From contig PWMW01000404.1 of NCBI GenBank assembly GCA_003559095.1, positions 1-32,138 of the forward strand: a stretch of 32,138 bases of DNA. The letters run 5' to 3'. Position 1 is the stretch's first letter. The number at the start of each line of letters is the position of its first letter. This document shows positions 1-8,175 of the stretch, one piece after another. The notes beneath the pieces are model-generated. The model saw only the letters and a program-made list of their open reading frames with translations, was not told the DNA's origin and made no database searches. Origin of the DNA: Clostridiales bacterium. GTDB taxonomy: Bacteria; Bacillota; Limnochordia; Darwinibacteriales; B1SED10-159. The position numbers were made by a program, and so were the translations under genes.

Positions 1-2
1 AG

Positions 3-932
3 CGTCCCCAAGCCGGCCGCTATCGCCAATTTTATCAGTTTGGCGTAGAGGCTTTCGGTTCATCGGATCCCGCTCTGGATGTGGAGATGATCACAATGCC
101 CATCCATGTGTATATTGAGCTGGGTCTCAAGGACTTTGAAGTTCACGTTAACAGCATCGGCTGCCCCAAGTGCCGTCCACCCTATCGTCAGCGTCTGCAG
201 GAGTACCTAAACGACGACAAAGACAAGCTGTGCGGTACCTGCCAATCCCGCTATGACCGCAACCCCATGCGCATTCTAGACTGCAAGGTGTCGTCATGCC
301 AGGAGCTTACTGCAGAGGCGCCGTTAATCGCTGATTATCTGTGCGAAGAATGCAGTGAGCACTTTCAGGCAGTGCAGAACTACCTGCAGCAGCTGGACGT
401 GAAGGTGGTACCGAACCGGCGGTTGGTGCGAGGATTTGACTATTACACCAAGACGGTGTTTGAAATCAAAGTACCCGGATTGGGTGCACAGGATGCTGTG
501 GGCGGTGGCGGCCGCTACGATGGTTTGGTAGAGGAGATGGGCGGACCCAGTACGCCCGGCGTTGGCTTTGCCGTGGGTATGGAACGGGTACTGCTGGCAC
601 TGGATAAAGAGGGCGCCAAGACATTAACACGCCCGGGCATGGATGGCTTCGTAGCTCAGTTCGGCGGTGCCAGCAAAGAGCGGGCTGTGGCACTGGTGCA
701 CGAACTTCGACGGGCCGGCCTCAGCGTTGACATGGACTATTTGAGTCGAAGTCTCAAGGCGCAGATGAAGGCTGCTGACCGGGCCCGGGTTCACTGGGTA
801 TTGTTTTTGGGTGATGATGAGTTGGCCGCGGGTGCTGCGCGCGTCCGGTGGATGAAAACCGGTGAAGAAGAAACGGTTGCCTTGGCGGAACTGGCAGCTT
901 ACCTCAAAGCCCAAAAGGAGGCGCGCCCATGA
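3..932 (+). CDS. hisS: Histidyl-tRNA synthetase, C-terminal part (5' end outside window)
   Basis: Charges tRNA-His with histidine in the cytoplasm. The reading frame is open from the window edge, so this is the last 309 codons of a protein normally about 420 residues long. The first codons encode the class II motif 2 region (RPQAGRYRQFYQFGVE). A cysteine-rich insertion follows (GCPKCR, LCGTCQ, ILDCK), as is common in Bacillota HisRS. Next come the histidine-binding signature LVRGFDYYTKTVFEI and motif 3 (GGGGRYDGL to GVGFAVGMERVL), and the C-terminal anticodon-binding domain covers roughly the last 95 residues. The stop overlaps the aspS start (ATGA), so the two are almost certainly co-transcribed and translationally coupled, as in many Bacillota. 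Nothing looks damaged. Any T-box or promoter lies upstream of the window. Confidence 0.96.
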   Translation, partial: RPQAGRYRQFYQFGVEAFGSSDPALDVEMITMPIHVYIELGLKDFEVHVNSIGCPKCRPPYRQRLQEYLNDDKDKLCGTCQSRYDRNPMRILDCKVSSCQELTAEAPLIADYLCEECSEHFQAVQNYLQQLDVKVVPNRRLVRGFDYYTKTVFEIKVPGLGAQDAVGGGGRYDGLVEEMGGPSTPGVGFAVGMERVLLALDKEGAKTLTRPGMDGFVAQFGGASKERAVALVHELRRAGLSVDMDYLSRSLKAQMKAADRARVHWVLFLGDDELAAGAARVRWMKTGEEETVALAELAAYLKAQKEARP

Positions 933-2722
933 AACCATGGAAACGCACACACAACTGTGGTGATGTCAACGCAGATTTGGTGGGTCAAACCATCACGATC
1001 AATGGCTGGATCAACCGCCGTCGTGACCTGGGTGGTCTTATCTTCGTGGATGTTCGGGACCGTTGGGGTCTTGTCCAGGTTGTTTTTAACCCTGAGACCC
1101 TGGCAGCTGATGTTTTTAGTGATGCAGAGCGACTGCGCAGCGAGTTTGTTATCAGCGTGACCGGTACGGTCGCTCAGCGCCCGGATGGCCAAGTCAACAG
1201 GGACATGGCCAGTGGTGCCGTGGAAGTGCATGTTGCGGCGCTGCACATTCTCAGCGATGCCAAAACGCCGCCCTTTCACCTGGACCGGCCCAGCGACGTA
1301 GATGAAAGCCTGCGGTTAAAGTATCGCTATCTCGATCTACGCCGCCAGGAGCTGCAGAAGTCCCTAGCAGTGCGTCATCAGGCGGTGCAGTTTGTGCGGC
1401 AATTCTTGGATGAACAGGGATTCCTTGACATCGAAACCCCCATGTTGACCAAGTCTACGCCCGAAGGGGCTAGAGATTACGTGGTTCCCAGCCGCGTCCA
1501 TAAAGGGAAATTTTTAGCACTACCGCAATCCCCGCAGATGTTCAAGCAGCTGCTAATGATCGGAGGTTTCGAGCGGTATTATCAGATCGTTCGCTGTTTC
1601 CGAGACGAGGACCTGCGCGCCGATCGTCAGCCGGAATTTACTCAGATCGACCTGGAAATGTCTTTCGTCGATAGCGAGGATGTCATGGATCTGATGGAGC
1701 AGATGATGCTCGGCTTGTTCGAAGAGATCCTTGGCATTACGCTCAACAGACCGATCCCCCGTCTGCAGTACGAGGAAGCCATGAATCGCTTCGGGTCTGA
1801 TCGTCCGGACACTCGGTTCGATCTGGAACTGCGTGATGTGACTGCTGAGCTCAAAAACAGTGGTTTTAAGGTTTTTGCAGGCACAGCAGCCCAAGGCGGC
1901 GTTATCAAGGGGATCAATGCCAAAGGCTGCGGTTCCCAGTTCACCCGTCGTGAGATTGATGAGTTGGTGGAACGGGCCACTGCTTGGGGTGCCAAAGGTC
2001 TTGTATGGATGGTGTTGGGCGAACAGGTAAAATCGCCCATTGCCAAGTTCTTGACAGAAACTGAGATCGGAGCCATCGTCCAAGGGCTGGCAGGAGAGAC
2101 CGGGGATCTGCTGCTGCTGGTTGCGGATCAGCAGGAAACTGCGTGGGATGTTCTGGGCCGTCTGCGCCTGTTCTTGGGCCAGAAGTTGAACTTGATTCCA
2201 CAGGATCGGTATAACTTTCTTTGGGTTGTGGATTGGCCGCTCCTGCAGTGGGATGAGGAGGCGGGACGTTTTGCGGCCGCCCATCACCCCTTCACGGCAC
2301 CGATGGATGCAGACACGGATCTTCTCGAGACGAAGCCTGCAGCCGTGAGGGCGAAGGCGTATGACTTGGTCCTCAATGGGGTCGAATTGGGTGGAGGCAG
2401 CATTCGTATCAACCAGGCCGCCCTGCAGGAACGCATGTTTCGGGCTCTGGGCTTTTCTCCGGAGCAGGCCAGGGAGCAGTTTGGCTTTTTCATTGACGCC
2501 TTTGACTACGGTACACCTCCCCATGGCGGCATCGCATTCGGCCTCGACCGCATTGTTATGATGCTCACAGGCCGGGCTTCCATTCGTGACGTGATTGCAT
2601 TTCCCAAGACGGCCAGCGCCATGGATCTGATGGTCAGTGCCCCCAGTGAGATCGCTAAGGCACAATGGGACGAGCTGGGGCTGCAGCCAAACGCCGATGC
2701 GACAAAACGTGTCAATCCTTGA
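929..2722 (+). CDS. aspS: Aspartyl-tRNA synthetase
   Basis: Bacterial-type AspRS, 597 residues, the usual length. It opens with the N-terminal OB-fold anticodon-binding domain (INGWINRRRDLGGLIFVDVRD). The class II core follows, with motif 1 (FLDIETPMLTKSTPEGARDY), motif 2 (RCFRDEDLRADRQPEFTQID) and motif 3 (GGIAFGLDRIVMML). The bacterial GAD insertion domain lies between motifs 2 and 3. The ATG at 929 overlaps the hisS stop and is preceded by AAAGGAGG at about 914-921, a good ribosome site. Whether it also charges tRNA-Asn (non-discriminating form) cannot be told from this window. No terminator is visible before the next promoter at 2740. Large antisense reading frames over this gene are shadows. 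Confidence 0.97.
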   Translation: MKPWKRTHNCGDVNADLVGQTITINGWINRRRDLGGLIFVDVRDRWGLVQVVFNPETLAADVFSDAERLRSEFVISVTGTVAQRPDGQVNRDMASGAVEVHVAALHILSDAKTPPFHLDRPSDVDESLRLKYRYLDLRRQELQKSLAVRHQAVQFVRQFLDEQGFLDIETPMLTKSTPEGARDYVVPSRVHKGKFLALPQSPQMFKQLLMIGGFERYYQIVRCFRDEDLRADRQPEFTQIDLEMSFVDSEDVMDLMEQMMLGLFEEILGITLNRPIPRLQYEEAMNRFGSDRPDTRFDLELRDVTAELKNSGFKVFAGTAAQGGVIKGINAKGCGSQFTRREIDELVERATAWGAKGLVWMVLGEQVKSPIAKFLTETEIGAIVQGLAGETGDLLLLVADQQETAWDVLGRLRLFLGQKLNLIPQDRYNFLWVVDWPLLQWDEEAGRFAAAHHPFTAPMDADTDLLETKPAAVRAKAYDLVLNGVELGGGSIRINQAALQERMFRALGFSPEQAREQFGFFIDAFDYGTPPHGGIAFGLDRIVMMLTGRASIRDVIAFPKTASAMDLMVSAPSEIAKAQWDELGLQPNADATKRVNP

Positions 2723-2739
2723 TGGGAAGCGGGTTTCGG

Positions 2740-2768
2740 TTGCACCGCCTGTTAATTTGTGATATTAT
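2740..2768 (+). promoter_or_regulatory. Sigma-A promoter of the 6S RNA gene
   Basis: TTGCAC (2740-2745), a 17-base spacer and TATTAT (2763-2768) form a near-consensus housekeeping promoter. Transcription would start near 2775, just before the predicted 6S closing stem. A strong independent promoter directly after aspS supports a separate RNA gene here and not a long leader of tcdA. Confidence 0.75.
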
Positions 2769-2774
2769 TTAACC

Positions 2775-2986
2775 AGATGGAACCCCTACTGTGTGCGTGG
2801 TCAAGCTGGCTTTGTTATGAGCCAACACCATAACAAAGGGAATTCGACTCTGCCTGTGGAATACACGCCTCTTTCACGTGGACGTACGAAGCAAGCAGGA
2901 GGATACCCACCTGCTGAGCGCAGGTTCATTCAAGTCAGCATTAACGGCACGGTGGGGAGACCTGCCCCCTTTACGGGGGTTTTTTT
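2775..2986 (+). ncRNA. ssrS: 6S RNA (SsrS/BsrA-type), global regulator of RNA polymerase
   Basis: 6S RNA binds sigma-A RNA polymerase by mimicking an open promoter. The assignment rests on three things. First, position: in B. subtilis the 6S-1 gene lies between aspS and yrvM (tcdA), exactly as here. Second, the stretch has its own promoter and ends in a U-tract hairpin, giving an RNA of about 210 nt, near the usual 180-200 nt. Third, it can fold end to end: AACCCC near 2781-2786 can pair with GGGGGTT at 2975-2981. Inside, 2810-2819 and 2829-2838 are a perfect 10-bp stem (CTTTGTTATG/CATAACAAAG), and AGCAGG/CCTGCT flank an apical segment. I did not align it to a 6S covariance model. A long tcdA leader is the alternative. 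Confidence 0.72.
2965..2986 (+). terminator. Rho-independent terminator of the 6S RNA
   Basis: CCCCC (2965-2969), loop TTTAC, GGGGG (2975-2979) and then seven T. The 3' G run can alternatively pair with the 5' end of the RNA, which is typical of 6S closing stems. The tcdA ribosome site AAGGAG follows only 5 bases later, so tcdA may rely on readthrough. Confidence 0.65.
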
Positions 2987-3008
2987 GTGGAAGGAGAACG
3001 CACATATT

Positions 3009-3770
3009 ATGCTCCATCGCTTCAGTCGGTTGGAATTGCTGGTGGGAGACCATGGTTTGACGACATTGGCTGCCAAGCACGTAGCGGTCTTTGGTCTTGG
3101 AGGCGTGGGAGGCCATGCAGCGGAAGCGCTGGCTCGCAGCGGCGTGGGTCAGCTGACGTTGGTCGACTATGATGACGTGTGTTTGACCAATATGAACCGC
3201 CAGTTGGTTGCACTGCATTCCACTGTGGGCCGGGATAAGGTGGACGTCATGGTCGAGCGCATTAACGACATCAATCCCCACTGCCGGGTACATGCTGTCA
3301 AAGAATTTTATACTGCAGACAACGGCCACGCAATGCTGCAGGGGCCGTTTGATTTTGTCTTGGATGCTATCGATACCGTCTCCGCCAAGCTGGACTTGAT
3401 TCAACGGTGTTTGGAACGGCAGATTCCCATTATTTCTTGTATGGGTGCCGGGAACAAGTGGGATCCAACCCAGTTGACGGTCTGTGATATCGCGGAGACT
3501 CACACGTGTCCGTTGGCTAAGATCGTGCGTCTGCAGCTTCGGAAAGCCGGCTGGGTACAGGGCCTGCCCGTGGTGTTTTCGCCCGAGCAGCCGGCGCCCA
3601 TTGTGACCACAGCGGGCTCCTGTCACGGCGGGTGCGTCTGCCCCGACCCCGGCTCGAAACCATTCAACTGTACCCAGCGCCGCTCGATCCCTGGCAGCAC
3701 TGCTTTTGTGCCGCCTGCTGCTGGTCTGGCCATGGCCAGCTATGCTGTTCGCCGATTGTTGGAGCACTGA
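3009..3770 (+). CDS. tcdA: tRNA threonylcarbamoyladenosine dehydratase, TcdA/YrvM family
   Basis: E1-like ThiF-family ATPase that cyclises N6-threonylcarbamoyladenosine at tRNA position 37 to ct6A. The 253-residue product begins MLHRFSRLELLVG, the family's usual N-terminus. A nucleotide-binding GLGGVGGHAAEALARSGVG follows from about residue 29, then DYDDVCLTNMNRQ and IDTVSAKLDLI. A cysteine-rich segment (GSCHGGCVCPD) precedes the conserved FVPPAAGLAMA near the end. The frame is open upstream to 2793, but that part lies in the 6S RNA. The ATG at 3009 matches the family start and has AAGGAG at 2991-2996, a rather long 12-base gap. rarA starts 19 bases after its stop, as in B. subtilis yrvM-yrvN. 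Confidence 0.92.
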   Translation: MLHRFSRLELLVGDHGLTTLAAKHVAVFGLGGVGGHAAEALARSGVGQLTLVDYDDVCLTNMNRQLVALHSTVGRDKVDVMVERINDINPHCRVHAVKEFYTADNGHAMLQGPFDFVLDAIDTVSAKLDLIQRCLERQIPIISCMGAGNKWDPTQLTVCDIAETHTCPLAKIVRLQLRKAGWVQGLPVVFSPEQPAPIVTTAGSCHGGCVCPDPGSKPFNCTQRRSIPGSTAFVPPAAGLAMASYAVRRLLEH

Positions 3771-3789
3771 GACTCGGGGAGGAATGCAG

Positions 3790-5097
3790 GTGGACTTGTT
3801 CAGTCAGGCCCAATATGAGAACTTGGAACCCTTGGCGGTGCGGATGCGTCCTGCCAGTTTGGATGCGTTCGTGGGTCAACAGCACATCATTGGACCGGGC
3901 AAGTTGCTGCGGCGGGCCATCGCCAATGATCAGGTGAGCTCGCTGATCTTCTACGGTCCCCCGGGCACCGGCAAGACGACGCTGGCTTACGTCATATCTC
4001 GGACCACGCAAGCGGAATTCATTAAAGTGAGCGCTACCACCACAGGAGTCGCAGAGCTCAAAGAAATTATTATCAAGGCCGTGGAACGTCTCAAATATTA
4101 CGGCCAGCGAACCATTTTGTTCATTGACGAAATCCAGCGCCTGCATAAGGGACAGCAGGATATTCTGCTGCCAGCTTTGGAAGAGGGCCATGTCATTCTG
4201 ATCGCTGCCACCACTGAGAACCCGTATTTTGAAGTGAATGGGGCTCTGCTCAGTCGTTCGCGGATCTTCCAACTGCAACCGCTTAGTGAGGATGAACTGC
4301 AGCAGATTGCCCGTAATGCCCTGGAAGCCGAACGAGGCTTAGGATCGGTGCAGGCGGCGGTGGAGCCCGATGCTCTCCAGCACCTGATCACAACATGCAG
4401 TGGTGATGCTCGGGTTCTGCTCAATGCACTGGAGTTTGCCGTCATGACTGCAGAACCGTCGGCAGATGGGGTCCGCCGGGTTTCCTTGGCCGCTGCTGAA
4501 GACGCAGTGCAGGCACAGCGCGTGCGTTACGACAAAACGGGTGACAACCATTATGATACGGTGTCAGCCTTCATCAAGTCTATGCGCGGCAGCGATCCTG
4601 ATGCGGCTCTCTATTGGATGGCTCGCATGCTTTACGCCAACGAGGAACCGCGTTTCATCGTGCGGCGGATCATCGTCCATGCATCGGAGGATGTGGGTTT
4701 GGCAGATCCGGTGGCAATGATGTTGGCTCATGCTGCGGCCAATGCCTTGGAATGGTTGGGCATGCCTGAAGCCCGTATTCCCATGGCCCAGGCTGTCTTG
4801 TATATTGCCACGGCACCAAAAAGCAACAGTGTGGTTCAGGCCATTGATTCTGCTATGCAGGCCGTAGAGAGCACCTCCGCGGCGTCCGTACCCAAGCACC
4901 TCCGGGATGCTCACTACAAGGGAGCCAAGAAGTTAGGCCATGGCGTTGAGTATCGTTATCCCCACGATTATCCAGATCACTACGTGCCGCAGCAGTACCT
5001 CCCTGAAGGAATTCCAGGCGGTTATTACCGGCCCAGTTCCCAAGGAAGAGAGGCGCAGATTCGGCAGCGCCTGGAAGGCTGGAAGACTGAGAAATGA
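3790..5097 (+). CDS. rarA: Replication-associated recombination ATPase RarA (MgsA)
   Basis: AAA+ ATPase of the RarA/MgsA/WHIP family, acting at stalled replication forks. Key parts of the 435-residue product are the N-terminal LAVRMRPASLDAFVGQQHIIG, Walker A (GPPGTGKTT, about residues 56-64), Walker B (LFIDEIQR), sensor 1 (AATTENP), an arginine-finger segment (LLSRSRIF) and the C-terminal tetramerisation region ending in the family signature YRYPHDYPDHYVPQQYLPE. I chose GTG at 3790, giving the typical start MDLFS: it lies 7 bases after GGGGAGG (3776-3782). The in-frame ATG at 3784 is only one base from that site. An upstream ATG at 3706 would overlap tcdA. A strong terminator follows 24 bases after the stop. 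Confidence 0.93.
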   Translation: MDLFSQAQYENLEPLAVRMRPASLDAFVGQQHIIGPGKLLRRAIANDQVSSLIFYGPPGTGKTTLAYVISRTTQAEFIKVSATTTGVAELKEIIIKAVERLKYYGQRTILFIDEIQRLHKGQQDILLPALEEGHVILIAATTENPYFEVNGALLSRSRIFQLQPLSEDELQQIARNALEAERGLGSVQAAVEPDALQHLITTCSGDARVLLNALEFAVMTAEPSADGVRRVSLAAAEDAVQAQRVRYDKTGDNHYDTVSAFIKSMRGSDPDAALYWMARMLYANEEPRFIVRRIIVHASEDVGLADPVAMMLAHAAANALEWLGMPEARIPMAQAVLYIATAPKSNSVVQAIDSAMQAVESTSAASVPKHLRDAHYKGAKKLGHGVEYRYPHDYPDHYVPQQYLPEGIPGGYYRPSSQGREAQIRQRLEGWKTEK

Positions 5098-5120
5098 GGA
5101 CCGCCACCGCTTTGCTTAAC

Positions 5121-5145
5121 ACCAACCAATTTGGTTGGTTTTTTT
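5121..5145 (+). terminator. Rho-independent terminator after rarA
   Basis: ACCAACC (5121-5127), loop AATTT, GGTTGGT (5133-5139) and a T run to 5145. It separates the tcdA-rarA unit from the iron-sulfur operon. Its T-tract runs directly into the -35 box of the next promoter. Confidence 0.88.
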
Positions 5146-5147
5146 GT

Positions 5148-5176
5148 TTGACACACAAAAATGCCTATGCTATTAT
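5148..5176 (+). promoter_or_regulatory. Sigma-A promoter of the iscR-iscS-iscU operon
   Basis: TTGACA (5148-5153), 17-base spacer, TATTAT (5171-5176). This is a perfect -35 and near-perfect -10, predicting a start near 5183. The candidate operator at 5188-5214 lies just downstream of the start point, where a bound repressor would block initiation or escape. Confidence 0.82.
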
Positions 5177-5187
5177 TTAGAGAGAAT

Positions 5188-5214
5188 TAATTCCTATTAA
5201 GTTACTCGGGATTA
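5188..5214 (+). promoter_or_regulatory. Candidate Rrf2/IscR operator (imperfect inverted repeat)
   Basis: TAATTCC (5188-5194) and GGGATTA (5208-5214) are inverted repeats with one mismatch, 13 bases apart. They lie between the predicted start site and the ribosome site of the Rrf2-family gene. Rrf2 regulators commonly autoregulate through AT-rich dyads of about 25-27 bp ending in CC...GG. The regulator's use of this site is inferred, not shown. Confidence 0.4.
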
Positions 5215-5230
5215 GGAAGGGGGACGATTC

Positions 5231-5680
5231 GTGCGAATTTCCACCCGAGGTGAGTATGGTGTACGCGCCATGTTTGACCTGGCAATGCATTACGGTCAAG
5301 GACCGATATCTTTAAAGGTGATCGCCGAACGGCAGGGCATTTCTGAACACTATCTTGAACAATTGATGGCCAGTCTGCGCAAAGCCGGGTTGGTCACTAG
5401 CGTCCGCGGGGCTCAAGGCGGCTACCAATTGGCCAACGCCCCGGAGAATGTTCCCATTGGTGACATTATCCGAACCCTGGAAGGTCCCATCGCGCCAATG
5501 GACTGCGTCGACGTGGATTCTGGAGGCTGTCAGCAGTTTAACCGCTGTGCCACCAGGGTCCTATGGGAACGCCTGCGGGATAGCATGGAAAAGGTTTTGG
5601 ACGAAACAACACTGGCCACACTCTGTCAAGAAGGCATGAAACTGCAGGCTAAGGATGATTCCTTTATGTATCACATCTAG
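5231..5680 (+). CDS. iscR: Rrf2-family transcriptional regulator, IscR-like
   Basis: A 149-residue winged-helix Rrf2 protein. The N-terminus MRISTRGEYGVRAMFDLA and the helix-turn-helix with wing (ISEHYLEQLMASLRKAGLV, then RGAQGGYQLA) are typical. It carries three cysteines, C92, C100 and C106, in the position of the [2Fe-2S] ligands of E. coli IscR (C92, C98, C104). This favours an Fe-S sensor over B. subtilis CymR, which occupies the same locus but works with CysK. The GTG at 5231 has AGGAAGGGGG 7 bases upstream. The gene heads the iscS-iscU operon, with iscS 22 bases downstream, so it probably controls Fe-S assembly in response to cluster status. The spacing C-x7-C-x5-C differs slightly from E. 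coli. Confidence 0.9.
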   Translation: MRISTRGEYGVRAMFDLAMHYGQGPISLKVIAERQGISEHYLEQLMASLRKAGLVTSVRGAQGGYQLANAPENVPIGDIIRTLEGPIAPMDCVDVDSGGCQQFNRCATRVLWERLRDSMEKVLDETTLATLCQEGMKLQAKDDSFMYHI

Positions 5681-5702
5681 TTTGCGAAAGAGGGGTTTTT
5701 TC

Positions 5703-6860
5703 ATGGAGCGGATTTATCTGGATCACGCTGCCACCACACCGGTGCGGCCGGAGGTTCTCGAAGCCATGCTTCCGGTCTATCGGGAAACATTCGGCAATGC
5801 GTCCAGTGTCTATAGTTGGGGACGAGAAGCTCGTAAAGCTATGGATGATGCCCGTGCTGCCACTGCCGACATCTTAGGCGCGGACTTTAACGAAATAATC
5901 TTTACCGGCAGCGGCTCGGAAGCGGACAACCTTGCTGTTAAGGGAGCTGCTTGGAAACAGCGGCATAAGGGGAAACACATCATCACATCCACCATTGAGC
6001 ACCATGCCGTATTGGATGCTGTAAAGTGGTTGGAGTCCAATGGCTTTGACGTTACCTACGTGCCTGTAGACGAGGATGGATTGGTAAGTGCGGCGGACGT
6101 GGAAACGGCGCTGCGTGAAGATACGATCCTTATTACTATCATGCATGGTAACAACGAGATGGGTACCCTGCAGCCTGTAGAAGAGATTGCGGCTCTGGCT
6201 CGCGAGCGCGGTATTCTCTTTCACACCGACGCCGTCCAGACCGTGGGCGCTCTGCCCATTGATGTCAAACAGATGGGTATAGATATGCTCACATTGTCAG
6301 CCCACAAATTCTACGGGCCCAAAGGTGTAGGAGCATTGTATGTCCGTAAGGGCGTACGTCTGGACCCCCTGATTCATGGTGGCGCCCAAGAACGCAACCG
6401 GCGAGCCGGTACCGAAGATATTCCGTCCATTGTGGGCTTGGCCAAGGCACTGGAGTTGGCAGAACGGGAACGCCAATCCTTGATGCCGCGGTTGATTACC
6501 ATGCGGGACCGCCTGATCGCCGGCCTGGAGCAGATTCCCGAGACCAAAGTCAATGGCCACCGGGAAAAACGACTGCCGAACAATGTGAATGTGTGCTTCC
6601 GTTATATTGAAGGCGAGTCACTGCTGCTGAATCTGGACATGATGGGTATTGCGGCGTCTAGTGGATCCGCCTGTACATCAGGCTCACTGGACCCAAGCCA
6701 TGTGCTGTTGGCTATGGGACTGTCCCACGAGATTGCCCATGGTTCTCTGCGGCTGACATTGGGCCGAAGCACAACGGATGCTCATGTGGATTATGTGCTG
6801 CAGCATGTACCGCCCATCGTGACACGGCTGCGGGAAATGTCCCCGCTGTATCAGGCGTAG
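5703..6860 (+). CDS. iscS: Cysteine desulfurase, IscS/NifS type
   Basis: PLP enzyme that takes sulfur from cysteine, leaving alanine, and passes persulfide to IscU for Fe-S clusters and to tRNA thiolation enzymes. The 385-residue product begins MERIYLDHAATTPVRPEVL, the standard N-terminus. The PLP lysine is K202 in LSAHKFYGPKG and the persulfide cysteine is C324 in SSGSACTSGSLDPSHVL, with the loop arrangement of class I (IscS/NifS) enzymes. The ATG at 5703 is preceded by AAGAGGGG about 9 bases upstream. An in-frame ATG at 5655 lies inside iscR and is unlikely. It is followed by iscU after 91 bases, in one operon with iscR. Confidence 0.96.
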   Translation: MERIYLDHAATTPVRPEVLEAMLPVYRETFGNASSVYSWGREARKAMDDARAATADILGADFNEIIFTGSGSEADNLAVKGAAWKQRHKGKHIITSTIEHHAVLDAVKWLESNGFDVTYVPVDEDGLVSAADVETALREDTILITIMHGNNEMGTLQPVEEIAALARERGILFHTDAVQTVGALPIDVKQMGIDMLTLSAHKFYGPKGVGALYVRKGVRLDPLIHGGAQERNRRAGTEDIPSIVGLAKALELAERERQSLMPRLITMRDRLIAGLEQIPETKVNGHREKRLPNNVNVCFRYIEGESLLLNLDMMGIAASSGSACTSGSLDPSHVLLAMGLSHEIAHGSLRLTLGRSTTDAHVDYVLQHVPPIVTRLREMSPLYQA

Positions 6861-6951
6861 ATACTTTTGAGTTCGGTTAGGGTGCCTATGCTTCAAATGG
6901 TGGGGCTGGCAGTCAATGGCTTGCGATGACCAGAGAAAGGGGTTACTATAG

Positions 6952-7323
6952 ATGTATACTGACAAAGTGATGGATCATTTTCAAAATCCCAGGAACGTTG
7001 GGGAAATCCCCAACGCTGACGGTATCGGCGAAGAGGGTAATGTGCGCTGCGGAGACATTATGAAACTTTGGATTAAGGTTGAGGATGGACGCATCGTGGA
7101 TGCAAAGTTCAAGACCTTCGGCTGCGGTGCTGCCATTGCTACCAGCTCCATGATCACAGAGATGGTCATCGGCAAGACGCTGGACGAGGCACAGGACATC
7201 TCCAACCAAGCCGTTGCGGAGGCATTGGATGGCCTGCCGCCCGTGAAGATGCACTGTTCCAACTTGGCTGCCGATGCCCTGCAAAAGGCCTTGGATGATT
7301 ACCGGTCAAAACACAGCGCGTGA
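6952..7323 (+). CDS. iscU: Fe-S cluster assembly scaffold, IscU/NifU N-terminal type
   Basis: Single-domain scaffold of 123 residues on which [2Fe-2S] and [4Fe-4S] clusters are built from IscS-derived sulfur. The three conserved cluster cysteines are C33 (NVRCGDIM), C58 (TFGCGAAIATSS) and C102 (VKMHCSN), with the aspartate after the first (D35). The C-terminal NifU/Nfu domain is absent, so it is an IscU-like short form. AAAGGGG lies 9 bases before the ATG. No hscA, hscB or ferredoxin gene follows, so this is the reduced ISC set seen in many anaerobic Bacillota. The next gene (M48 protease) starts 33 bases later and may be co-transcribed. Confidence 0.96.
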   Translation: MYTDKVMDHFQNPRNVGEIPNADGIGEEGNVRCGDIMKLWIKVEDGRIVDAKFKTFGCGAAIATSSMITEMVIGKTLDEAQDISNQAVAEALDGLPPVKMHCSNLAADALQKALDDYRSKHSA

Positions 7324-7356
7324 GGCAAACATGCTGTGGTTAAGGGGGTTTCGCAT

Positions 7357-8112
7357 GTGGTGAACGTACGAAGACTGAGGATTGCTGCCGTACTGTTGTT
7401 GAGTCTTTTCCTTGGTTTTGCACCAGCGGCTGACGCTCTGCAGCTGTTCTCGGTAGACCAAGAAATCGCCATCGGCCAGGATACGGCGGAGCAAATGGAG
7501 GCAGAGTATGGCCTTTATCATGATCGCCATTGGGGTCCTTTAGTCGAGCAGATTGGTCGCAGTATTGTGCCCCACAGCCGTCGTCCTGACCTCCCCTATC
7601 AGTTCCGTATTCTTGATTCAGATCAGATCAATGCGGTGGCTATACCCGGCGGATTCGTCTATGTGTATCGAGGGCTGTTGGATGCTGTTAACGACAATAA
7701 TGAGTTGGCGGCGGTGATTGCCCACGAGATTGCACACGTGGCCAATCGCCACAGTATGCGTCGGTTAGAGCGGAATTTAGGAATTCAACTGGGCCTGACA
7801 TTTGTGTTCAGGCTGCTGCTGCGTAATGAACCCAGTGTCGGGGCCTGGCAGCAGGTAAGCAACGTCGGGGTTCACCTGCTGAATCAGGGTTACAGTCGCG
7901 AAGACGAGTTCGATGCCGACTTGACCGGTGTGAAAATGATGACAGCTGCCGGCTATGATCCCTACGGCATGATTCGCTTTTTCCAAACACTGCAGGATAT
8001 GCACCGCCGAGAGCCCTCCCGTCTTGAGGTGTTCTTCAGCACCCATCCGCCTCACAGTGATCGCATTGATCAGGTGCAGACGTGGATTGATCAGGAGTAT
8101 CATGGGCGGTGA
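7357..8112 (+). CDS. Exported M48-family zinc metalloprotease
   Basis: A 251-residue peptidase of the M48 (Oma1/BepA/HtpX-like) family. An N-terminal signal or anchor segment (about residues 5-25, RLRIAAVLLLSLFLGFAPAA) ends at an Ala-rich cleavage-like site. The zinc motif HEIAHVANRH follows, with a third ligand in the downstream REDEFDADLTGVKMM. The family is thought to do envelope protein quality control; the substrate here is unknown. The start is uncertain: GTG at 7357 or 7360 sits 8-11 bases after AAGGGGG (7342-7348), while GTG at 7336 is upstream of that site. No TPR repeats follow, so this is the short form. A strong terminator lies about 65 bases downstream. Confidence 0.88.
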   Translation: MVNVRRLRIAAVLLLSLFLGFAPAADALQLFSVDQEIAIGQDTAEQMEAEYGLYHDRHWGPLVEQIGRSIVPHSRRPDLPYQFRILDSDQINAVAIPGGFVYVYRGLLDAVNDNNELAAVIAHEIAHVANRHSMRRLERNLGIQLGLTFVFRLLLRNEPSVGAWQQVSNVGVHLLNQGYSREDEFDADLTGVKMMTAAGYDPYGMIRFFQTLQDMHRREPSRLEVFFSTHPPHSDRIDQVQTWIDQEYHGR

Positions 8113-8175
8113 ATGCGGCGCACCCCGTATGGCCAGACAGCGATGCTGCGTCAATGAAATAACGATGGATACAGA

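Noticed and set aside
1553-2665. Large minus-strand open frame (370 codons) opposite aspS
   Set aside because: Shadow of aspS codons; no ribosome site and no recognisable protein.
2793-3008. In-frame N-terminal extension of tcdA back to 2793
   Set aside because: It lies within the 6S RNA, crosses a Rho-independent terminator, and the family start MLHRFSR is at 3009.
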